A stretch of DNA of 64,000 bases from the NCBI RefSeq assembly GCF_023343835.1, contig NC_064439.1, positions 41,843,508-41,907,507 on the forward strand. The letters run 5' to 3'. Of this stretch, positions 54,424 through 64,000 are shown piece by piece (the stretch's first letter is position 1; every line of letters starts with the position of its first letter). The position numbers and the translations under genes are program-made. The stretch is from Lagopus muta. Lineage: Eukaryota; Chordata; Aves; Galliformes; Phasianidae. The notes under the pieces were generated by a model, which saw only the letters and a program-made list of their open reading frames with translations, did no database searches and had not been told where the DNA came from.

Positions 54424-57400
54424 AGCTGCACACACATTACAGTTAAGGAATGCTTTTTTGGTAACCCTTCTACTAAGGTAACTAAACTACAGCTAACGGC
54501 TATGATGAACATGCCACCTTATTTCTGCTGGATCTGCTGCAGCAAGTGCAGAATACTTTGACATAAGCGATCGGTTCTCCTGCACTGTGGAAACGTATGT
54601 TACAACTTCTCCATTGGATATGGGGCACATTAATGTAAATGATTGAACAAGAGTCATCGGTGTTCTTTAATTGCTCAGAAAGATACCTACAGCCAGTGGT
54701 CATTTCAAAATCTTTTTATGTTCAGATACTGAGCCTTCGTAAAGGTTGACTACCTCAGACTTGCTGCACTCATTGTGGACACCATGTGGATCACAACTTC
54801 TGGAAGAGAAGGTTACAGCTGTTTTAGTGGCCATCTGAAACTTGAAACCAGCTCTACTGGATTCCTGTCAGAAATCCTGCAGAAGTCAGCCATTTGGTTC
54901 CAATTTGCTATAACAAAGATTTAAGTGACCTTAACGAAAAACCTATCCTGTTCCCCTTGCGAGGAATCCTGTCATGTGTAGCCATAGCCTACCAGGGACT
55001 TCTGGAGCATACCATACCACCCATGCTACCCAAGTATAACACAGAGCTGTAGTTTGTTTACCTTTTTAGATAGCTGTACTGAAGCAACGGTGAAACAAAT
55101 TAAAACTCGTTCAGTATCAGATTGGAGGATTGATGGGTTTGAATGGTCTGTTTGTATTAGCCATTTTCACAGTTGTCTAAGCATTTTTTTTCTATTTTCC
55201 ACCAAAAAAAAATGCCTTCCTTGTTTCTGATATCAAATTACAGTGTATTTAAATGACAGTGAAATATTATAGTGAAATAGGGTTTATTTTGTTTTGTTTT
55301 TTATCATGAAGTTTGTTTTTCTCACCCTAAGGCACTAAGGGTTTTGATTTGACACAGAGGTATCCAGACTCCAACTGCAGTCTTTCGGATTTGTCATCTT
55401 AAAGAAAATGTGAGATACATGGCAATAGTAATACCAGATTTGTTGAGAATGGGTATTTGTCTGTTAAAGGGCAGTGGTTACTTAATAACCAAATAACTTG
55501 TACAGAGGGATGACTTATGCTTGATAAGCCTTATTTGCTTGACTAGTTTGGTGAAGCCTGCAGGCTTTTTGAGGCAGAAATCCTCAAACTGAAACTCATA
55601 AATGGTATTTAATAAAGTCAGAATGTTGGGTAAGAACAGAAGGCAGTGACTTCTTTAAGTCGTTGTCATTTCTGAATTAATTTAGTGAAGGTAGGCAAAA
55701 CGGCACTGATACACTAAGAGTGCAGGACATTGCCCATAACTGGTTCAGTCAGCAAAACCTGACGTGTACCAAAAGTGTTCTGCTGTAACTTTTTCTCTTA
55801 TGCCAGAAGGAAAATGAAGTAGTGGCATGCTCCAGTGTTGATGTTTCTCAGAGTAAATGCCAAAAAATTAAAAAAATAAAAAAAAAAAAAGACCCAACAT
55901 CTCTAAGAGTTGCCAATGGCAAGAGAAACAAGGGAACAAACCAAAACTTGCTTGCTTGCGTGGGAGTACTGTGCATCTGCAGAGGATGATGATAGCGTGG
56001 GAATTTTGCGTAGTTGGGTTCCTTTTGTCTAACTGCTGACTTGCTTTAAATTACTTCTCTGAGGCCAATGGGAATTTTGCTGTTGACTTTGTGGCAGGGT
56101 TTCACCTGGTTCTTCTGCGCACAGACTAAAACTGGCTTTGCTCTTGCAAAGTTAAGTCTTTAAAATTTCTGCTAGAAGCTGCTATTAAAGAGAGGGCTCA
56201 AGAGACTCTCTTCAGTCAGAGACCTGGGAAACCACCCGGCTGAAAGACTGGTACCAATACCTTGAGCTCTTAGCCATGTATCTTCCTTGAAAATACTTTG
56301 TTGCCGGCAAAACTGTTGATGTGTCACTCAAGGTTTCTGTGGAATTCATGGTAAATGGGCACGTCAGTTGATGTGGTAGAAATGTGAAATCCTAAAACAT
56401 TTTTCCTGATTCTCTAAAGCGATTGAAGTCGCCAATGCACATGAATCAAGTTCTAATCTACTGTACGAAGGGTAGATGAGACTGTCCATTGTACCATCTT
56501 TGAGTTTTTGGGCATGACCTCTGGCAGTTTAAGAAAACCCTGTAACAGCTTAAAATGAAATAAAATGGAAATATACATGGATTCTGGAGTGTAATGAATC
56601 TTTACCTTCAGTTGTAGCTTACCCTAGCATAACCCCTGCGATAGCTGAGCAAGCGTGTTGCATTTGGATCTCGTAAGGGTCAAACCATGCAGTGGGTAGT
56701 CAGCGTTCTGCTCAGGTGGACCATGTCCAGCAGCTTACAGCAGTGCACATCAAGGTGAATCCTAACACAGCAGCTTAGTTGGCCACCTGTCATAGTGTCT
56801 TCTGATTGCCACTGCATAGTGCCGTTTTGAGACTGGATTGAATGTGAATGATGCTTTGTGCTTTTCACTTAAGCTGGCTTTGCTAAGCTAAGGAATGAAA
56901 AGCCTCGTTTTTCTACTGTTTAGCAGCCTCACAGGAGTCCATCTGCTACTGAGAACTATTTCGGGGCTCTTTTCCTAAGCGTATCATTCCAGATTCCCTC
57001 TGGAGGCATAAAAAGGGAAGAAGGAAAAAAAATCGCAGCAGACTTCTGCAGTACAGAATGTTAGGCTCCTTTAGTGTTTCTTGTGTTAAATACCATTGCT
57101 AGCAACTATCAAAATACCAATTGTCAGTATCTTCCTTGTAACAGTTAGCTCTTCTGCATTCCTAACGCTTTGAAAGTCAGTACTCTAGAAGCACAGTGTG
57201 CTTTTGAGACTGAGGAAACCCCACTTTCTGCTTTGTTGATGCATTCATTGGAGGCATGCAAAAAATGCCAGCTTCATTCCTTCAGAGTGCTTCTAGAAGG
57301 CTTCTGCTCCAAATGAAGGATTGTCAGTTGTGAATGTGAGCTGCTTGATACCAGTTGGTAAAGTGTTGTTGTGTAGTGCTACAGGAACTTCATAACATGT

Positions 57401-59340
57401 AACATGCTTTAGTAGTGGATTATTAATGTCCATTTTGAATGTTTGATGTTACTTTTTGTTGTTATTTTTTTCTTTAAGCCACCTTTGTAACTTATTAAGG
57501 CCATAAAATTCGTAGTTTGGTAGGAGAACATGCATATGTGTGTTACTTATTGGGAAAGGAGCAGTTCACATCTGTGGTTCTTGGTGGTGCAGTGCTTAGA
57601 TTGCCTAGCTTTTGCTACTTAAAACAAAAAGTTGGATTTCCCAAGTGCCTGTTGCAGGGGTCTGGCATATGTACATGCTTGAGCTAATGAGAAATGGAGG
57701 AGAAGATCAGTTTTGTTGTTGCCCCTGCTTTGCCCCTCACTGGTTCAGTTGTGCTTTATCTTACCCACAGGTAAAGGGAACTGCTGAGAAGTGGCTCTCT
57801 CCTGCTGCCTCAGTTCTGTCTTTGCAGTTAGCTGTAGCAGTCACGTCCAAGGTTACTCTTAAGCTTAGGAATAGCTGAATTACTAAAAGCACAAACTGTG
57901 TTAGAAATCTGATGTTACAGGGGCTGAGGGTTGTTTTTTTGGTGTTTGATTATCTGTTGATTTTCACCACAACAAGGCAAAGGTTTGTATACAGTTTAGG
58001 TCAGGGAGATGATACAAAATCGATAGGACTTCACATCATGGAGTTTGCTTTTGCAATAAATATATTTAACTCTGCTCAAGCAGTGTTAGACTTGCATGTG
58101 GTTTTTGGATTCAGAAAGCAAGTGTGTAAAAGGGAGCAGAAAATCAGACGTGTTTGCCAGTACATTATTCAGGAAAAACCAAAAAGTCATTTTAGTCTGG
58201 CTATAACATAAGAAGCTGCAAGCTGTAGCAGATGGGAAAAGACAGAAGACAACAGAACTGGTTTGGGTTAAGGTAATTTTCATGTATTATAGCTTGGCTT
58301 CTAAAGCACAGATGTAGCTTCACCATATTCTGTGGGAAGCAGAATAGAAAACAATCTTATAATAAGAAGAGAAGATGGAAATTAAGTATAACACCAGGAG
58401 AGAAATGAGAAGGAATAGGGAGGCTTTATGCTACGTGGCAGTACTGAATGCACAGCAGGAGGCAGGGAACGGAGCGTGAGCACTTGGGTAGGAAGGACAG
58501 TGCTGCAGAGATCAGCACTGCTTTCAGAAGTGATGAATCCCTGTAACTCAGCAGAAGTATTTCAAGTTCAATAGTTCGAGAGGGCGTCCTGTTTCTTTCT
58601 GCCCAGAGAGAGGGTGGAGTTCAGCCTTGGTATGAGGCTGTGTGTAATCGCTTACCTAGAAAGGGAACCAGGGAAGGACAAATTCCAAGATAGTACAGTG
58701 GTCTTATTAGGAAGCAAGCTTTCATATAAGTATTAAAAATGCACCACAGTATTAATAAATCAGCAGAAAAAGTGCATCTCAAAAGCAGGAATGGAAATGT
58801 GTCATCATCATCATACAACCTTATGCAGTGGAAAGAAGCAAATGTTCTGAAGCCAGCATGCAGGGCCAAGAGAGTGGGGTTTGGCCTTAGTTTCCCTCTG
58901 AGTTGCTGTGTTAACTTGGAGTAACTTGGTTTCACTTTGCCTCAGCTTCCCCAGCTGTGCAAAAAATACCTTACAAGGGTGCTGTGAGGCCGGAGGTGTT
59001 CTTAGAGGAAGTTCTGGTGCTGCGGAAGGACAGAAAATCGTTATAAAACATCCTTACATTAGCTTTCATGATAGTATTTCATGCTACTCTGGAGAGAACT
59101 TATTTTTACAGAACGTAACCCGTGCTCTAGTCAAGTATTACATAATTAGATGGTTATTTTAATAAGCATGGTCATAGTGCTCAGCCTGAACCTTGCCCTA
59201 ACAGGCATTTCCTCTCTGGTTAACTGTGAAACCCAAATGGTGTCTTAATATAAGGCTTTCAGTTTTTACATGGAATACATCAAAATCAGTATTGCTGTAT
59301 TTTGTAAACCCCGTGGCTGAAATAAAGTTCTGCTCAGAGC
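54424..59340 (+). other. CDV3: CDV3 3' UTR (minimum to about 56580, possibly to 59340)
   Basis: AT-rich sequence without coding potential. AATAAA occurs at 55611-55616, 56559-56564 and 59321-59326. The last is followed by a GU-rich region. Vertebrate CDV3 mRNAs have long 3' UTRs. An internal A-rich run (about 55864-55890) could cause internal priming in cDNA data. No repeats were recognised. Confidence 0.55.
56559..56564 (+). promoter_or_regulatory. CDV3: Polyadenylation signal AATAAA (CDV3 candidate)
   Basis: Canonical hexamer 2.1 kb after the stop codon. The other candidates are at 55611 and 59321. Confidence 0.5.
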
Positions 59341-62300
59341 CGTCTCTTGTCATGTGGCTGTTCTAAGGCTTGCTCAAATTGCTAGAAACTAGAGCTGTTC
59401 ACTCATGAAGGCATGTAGCTGTGTCAGGATGCAGGGTGACATGGTTCAGAACTGGGAGTAAGCAGAGGAAGAGCTAGGGAGAGGAATACAGATGCAGACG
59501 AGACGCTTGCTCTATTTACTATTTCTGCTGTTCTAGCAGTTAAGTGCAGTGGGAGGAGCATGAAGAAATAGTTGTTATGAATATGCCTTTGCTTGCTGGT
59601 GATTTCGAGGTTCATTGCTCAGCTTTTACAGCAGGGCTCCAAATAGCAGTAGAGAACACAATGGTGGCATGCGTGCTGACAAATCAGACCTCTGGTGGGA
59701 CTGGACAGAGAGATGAGGCCTAGCAGCTATTTCTCTTACTGATGTTTTATCGTTATGGCAGCTCTAAGACAGTTGTTAATGTGTATCAGCAGTGAGGATT
59801 CTGTGTCAGAAGTGATTACTATTAGATTTCAACAGACTACTGCATTTCCTTTGGGGGGAATGTTCTACTAGGTGAATGATGAATGTTAAAGCAAAACATA
59901 GGAGGATTTTTTTATGTACTTAGGGTGATGAGTGGCATTTTTCATGCAGCAGTGAGGTCAACAGACTGGTAACAGGCTTAAAGTGGCCTTGAGGAATGTT
60001 CTATTACATGGTAGGTAGGAGAATTCTAAGACGTTCATCATCTATTCTTTCCCTTTACAAATAAGCTGCCTTGTTCTTACTGCCTCTCCCAGCTGAAATT
60101 TACGCTGTAATATTTTTCCATACTGTTCTGTTCGCTTTCTTGACTGCACACTGAGTAGATGTCTTCATTGAGCTGCCATGGTGATGCCTAGATCGTCCCC
60201 TTGGAAGATCACAACTAATTCAGAACCCACCAGAGCATGTATGAGTGGTTTAAAGCCTTTCCACTACTCACTGCCTTTTGTTTTTTCTGTTGACCTTTAC
60301 TTTCTGCTCTTTGCCAGGTTTACAAGTTAGCTTATCCTGGCAATCACCACTTTCCCTAATGCTGGCAAACCTATTAATTTTCTATAGGCATTGGATTTCG
60401 CCATCATATATACAGAAGTCTTCGGTGTCATGTATGTAATTCACTGTTCTTATCAGTGACAAGCATGACTTGCTCCTGTCTTTTACTCAATCTGACCTTT
60501 TCTTGTCTACCTTCTATAAAGACATTTTCCTTCTAGCTCAGTTGTTACAGCACTGAAGTCATCAAGCTGTAACTGCTTTCTTTCAAATATTGTGCTTGCA
60601 GAGGAGCATTAGTTAAAATGTTGTTGCATTTTCTTTTAATTTAAACAAACCATTGGTTCTGTATCTTTCAGAATATGTACAATAACAAAATGATTCGAAC
60701 CATAAATACGGCTGATAAATGAGAGCAAAGACATTGCTTAGCAGGTAAAATGTATGTTAATCTGATCTCCAGGAGCATAAATTTATGGGTTTCAGTAGAG
60801 TTGCTCCATATCCCTGTCGCTTGCGCTGTTTCATTAAAACTTGATTTGAGATCTCCCAGCAGCCAGAACCCAGCACAAGAGAACAAAGCCTGTGGCAAAC
60901 TTAAATTTCTGTGTTACTCTTTCCTTTGTTCATGGCAGAGATGAAGCAAGCATATTCATTCCTTGCTTTGACCAGCGAGTGCTCAGGCATGCTTGCTGTA
61001 ATGCAACCAGTGCAGTACTTAACTGGACACTGAAATTAGATGTTTGACATAAAGGTAGTGCAGCAACACAGGGGCAGGCTTAGTCGTTGTGGCTTGTTTC
61101 ATCTCTTTATGTTCTCATCTTGTAGGTTAAAGGTCATACAACTATAAGTAAGGCTCAGCCTTTAAGTACTAATTGCATTTACCAGGAATGCGACAGTTAG
61201 TTAGGAATAGAGTGGAGGTAGTATGATGGAAGAAGACTCAGACTGTTTGGATGTATGCTTGCCTCTTAGGAGCTGTACTCTCTCAGTATTGGAATATTAT
61301 ATATTATATAATTATAGATATTATATTATTTGTCATACAAAACAGCTGCTTTCTGCTATTAACAATGATCTGTGGTTCACAGGATGATACCTTATTTAGG
61401 TGTTCTACCTATAGTGCTTACAGTAGTGGCTGCTGGGGACTGTATCAAGTCTGTAGGGTGGAGGTGAAGTTTTTCTCCCATCCCAATTTGAAAGCAGAGG
61501 TGGAGCAGCTATGCTGCTGCCACTGCATGGATCCCCGCGTTGGCCCTATGCCTCTTGAGTTACTTAACCACTCTGTACCCCTCAGGGCTGACGAGCTCTT
61601 GCTGGTTGCACTGCATCTTTAGTCTGGGAATTTAGGTAGAAGGCAAACTGGCTTTGTAAGTTGGCATGGCTTTTTTTTTAGAGATTTGCTTTCCTGCAGC
61701 TCAAACCACAACGCCACTCTTTCCTCACTATGATATCCCCTTCTTTTGTTCAGCTGTATTATTACCCTACCAAGGACCTTGAGCCAGGTACCTCACTGAG
61801 CATTTACTGAGAGAGCAGTTCCGTAAGCAAGAATCCATGAGTCAGGATCATGCTGTACATCACCAATCTAGGCTCTAACACCACGTACACAGCTCAACTG
61901 CTGCTGCAAAATGTTTAGTAAATAAATACAACATTCTTGAGTGCTGAAGAATTGATGTCTAGATCCTCAAAGGCTCCATGACAGCTCATTCCAACATAAT
62001 GCAGCAAAATGAAAGGAGTAGCACTGGTTACAGTAAAACAGATGAGCTATAAGAAGGAATGAAGTTGTGTGACTGGTAACTTGTCAGTTCAAGCACAACT
62101 GCCTTGCCTGGGCAGTAGGAGCATGGTCCAGCCTAGAGGGGGGGTTTGGTTTGGTTCAATAACAAGACGACACAGCAAAGAACGGCAAAGAGGTCATCTC
62201 TATAAATGAAAATATGAAACTGAATTTACTTTCAGCAATGTACAGGAATGCCTCAGCACTAGAGCCAACCTGAAGTAACAAAGATAAAGCCCTTTGAGTT

Positions 62301-63570
62301 CTTACAGCAGTACAAAAGAAAGGAGGATACCGTCTGGCTGGAAAAAGGGATGGCCAGGAGCCCATCCAGCACAGCGGATAGAAGGTGATCACTATGCGGC
62401 CCTTCACAGTTAACACAGGAACCTACTGGTGCCTGTATATTTATATGTCCTTATAGTAATAATTTAAGTTCAAAACCTAAGCTATGTATATATATATTTT
62501 TGGCAGTAGTTCTTTTTTACCTTGGTTTCCCTCTCATGGTTTCTGCATATGCCAACTTCTGACTGTGCAGTTCACACCTCTGTTCTACTTTTGTCCCATG
62601 TTAGAGTAATGGTATCAAACTCTGTAAAGCACTTTTGTGATGTTTCCTGTAAAGAAAGCTGAAGAAAATAAATTTATCTTAACAGCAAGCAACTGAATTA
62701 TACCTCCAGGTTTGTCTGTTTGTGTTCATCTGTCCAGTGACTCCAAACAATGACAGCAGGCACTTGTGATCTGACAGCAACACGCTGTCACTGTGGTGTT
62801 CAAGACCTGGGACAGAAATTTTCTTGCTGTCCTCTTTGCTTCACTTGTGCCCTGCCTATGTGACAGCCCAGGCTCTTGCATTGCAAGTGTCCACTTGGGC
62901 ACTGTCTGCAGCTGTACAAATCTTCAGAAGAGTGCTGAAGAAATACCTGGAGAGCTGCTCACACTCAGAAGCCTGCTGTACCAAGTCTGCCCTTCTGTCC
63001 AGCCCCTTGTGTCACAGTACTCACAGGACTTGTGTGGTTCCTGGACATCTCTGAAGCTTACCTGTGAAATGCCAATAGTAGCACTACCCTTCCATAGCAG
63101 CATTTTCTGAGAGCAAAGGAGAAAAAATAAACAACAACAACAAAAATACCCTACAGCCCCTTGTTCTTCTCTCCTACTTCCCATTACCTATATAAAAACC
63201 CAAAGCAACATCACCAGTGCAATGCAAAGTTAATTCCAAACTGATATTTAAGGCATTAGTAAACAGCGTTATCTTCAGTATGTGACCCCAAAGCAAGACA
63301 GAGATGCAGTGGTACAATTGGCATTCACTAACACATGTGTTAATATTTGGAATGGCAAAAACTTAAAGTTTTTTATGGAATAATTTATTACTAAAATGTA
63401 TAAGCTTTTTTGGGGTTTTGTTTTTTTTAAATCTAGTTTCTCTTTTGGTATTTTCTCTTGGGCAAAACCAAGAGGAAATACTCAACATATAAGTCCACTA
63501 CTGGAATGACCGTCCATGGCAATGGCATTCTCATCAAGTGGTGTTTTCCCTACCAAAACAAACATAAAGT
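59341..63570. other. Intergenic between CDV3 and TOPBP1 3' ends
   Basis: A 4.2-kb AT-rich gap between convergent genes. It includes an AT-only run near 61290-61330 (alternating TATA/ATTA) and a short TA repeat at about 62487-62498. No coding exon, CR1 or RNA gene was recognised. Confidence 0.7.
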
Positions 63571-63790
63571 GTGCTGAGCATCTCAAAGTATTTATTTATT
63601 ATACAGTGCTGTCCCTAAACCAAATCGTTAACAGCATCGGTAACCAAAAAGATCTTCCCTATTACTGTAAACCTATTTTAATGTCAGGACAAATGAGAAG
63701 TGAGATTCAAAGCTTTTAATTTTTGTGGTGAGGTTGAAAAAATATAAATACGAATATATAAAATGTACAACTTAAAAGCACAGAGCTTTC
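63570..63790 (-). other. TOPBP1: TOPBP1 3' UTR
   Basis: About 220 bases of AT-rich sequence between the stop codon (63791-63793) and the presumed cleavage site just beyond the polyadenylation signals. Confidence 0.6.
63591..63600 (-). promoter_or_regulatory. TOPBP1: Polyadenylation signal(s) for TOPBP1
   Basis: On the minus strand this reads AATAAATAAA, two overlapping canonical hexamers about 190 bases after the stop codon of the minus-strand exon. Confidence 0.65.
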
Positions 63791-63934
63791 TCAGTGCATT
63801 CTGGATCGCTTGACTCTGCTCATTTCTCCCGGTGCTTTCCTTTTCTGGGATAATCCAGTCCCAAGTTCTTTGCTGTTCTGGAAGCAAGGCTCAGCTTCCG
63901 GCAGGCAGTAAGACTCCATTGGGGGAGGTGGATC
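63791..63934 (-). CDS. TOPBP1: Last coding exon of TOPBP1 (C-terminal nuclear-localisation tail)
   Basis: On the minus strand a pyrimidine-rich acceptor (TTTCCTCTATTGAAG) is followed by an open frame of 47 codons and TGA. It starts [12 protein letters not shown] and ends [19 protein letters not shown]. The two basic clusters (KRKAP, KRSR) look like a bipartite nuclear localisation signal at the C terminus. TOPBP1 is a multi-BRCT scaffold that activates ATR at stalled forks and DNA breaks, and it has a nuclear signal at its C terminus. The position tail-to-tail with CDV3 is the human arrangement. Identification rests mainly on synteny and this tail, because the BRCT domains are outside the window. 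Phase 0 at the acceptor is assumed. Confidence 0.75.
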   Translation of the reverse strand, partial: DPPPPMESYCLPEAEPCFQNSKELGTGLSQKRKAPGEMSRVKRSRMH

Positions 63935-64000
63935 CTTCAATAGAGGAAAGGGAAAAAAAGCTGCTTAGCTCAAGGAGGATCTTCTGAGAACAAAGAAATT

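Larger units (their letters stand above)
49446..56580 (+). other. CDV3: CDV3 gene, complete
   Basis: Five exons encode a 245-aa protein (CDS 738 nt) that matches the vertebrate CDV3 family along its whole length. CDV3 (carnitine deficiency-associated gene expressed in ventricle 3, also TPP36) is a cytoplasmic, largely disordered protein of unknown biochemical role, reported as a tyrosine-phosphorylation target. All splice phases agree. The order of regions is: acidic/basic N terminus, Ala/Ser/Gly low-complexity run, acidic DDWKEFEQKEEIDYSGLRVQ block, PGAR/PPEIYSDTQFPSL block, and a charged C terminus. The gene end is uncertain, because several AATAAA signals lie between 55.6 and 59.3 kb. Confidence 0.96.

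Overview
This is a stretch of vertebrate nuclear genome, almost certainly from a galliform bird and most likely chicken. The repeats are avian CR1 LINE fragments plus a piece that resembles the bird mariner Galluhop. The genes are split into short exons, and one sharp CpG island lies in otherwise AT-rich sequence. The window begins exactly on a HindIII site (AAGCTT), as a clone end might. No bacterial, plasmid or phage features, CRISPR arrays, rRNA or tRNA genes were recognised.

The gene order is TMEM108 (+), BFSP2 (+), CDV3 (+), TOPBP1 (-), the same order and orientations as human 3q22. TMEM108 is represented by its 3' part. A large exon (19195-20307) encodes a mucin-like ectodomain and part of the membrane helix. 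Two small exons (27505-27659, 29124-29246) finish the helix and encode the strongly conserved cytoplasmic tail. Everything before 19195 is probably TMEM108 intron, with a possible short signal-peptide exon ending at 13322. BFSP2 (lens phakinin/CP49, an intermediate filament protein) is complete in seven exons from 32123 to about 45682. Its exon lengths are almost exactly those of type I keratin genes, and it ends right after the rod domain. CDV3 is complete in five exons (49446-54423, 245 aa) under a CpG-island promoter, with a long 3' UTR. At the right edge, on the minus strand, is a last exon (63791-63934) whose product ends in a basic nuclear-localisation-like tail. By synteny this is the 3' end of TOPBP1, tail-to-tail with CDV3.

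The genes do not form a pathway. TMEM108 is a neuronal membrane-trafficking protein, BFSP2 a lens fibre cytoskeletal protein, CDV3 a broadly expressed cytoplasmic protein and TOPBP1 a DNA-damage checkpoint scaffold. The items most worth checking are regulatory or splicing-related: a near-consensus Maf site upstream of BFSP2, tandem acceptors in BFSP2, candidate alternative 5' exons for TMEM108, an inverted repeat able to form a long intronic hairpin, a G-rich tract just upstream of a CDV3 acceptor, and a possible divergent transcript from the CDV3 island. I did not find a convincing undescribed biological system; this looks like an ordinary avian gene neighbourhood.
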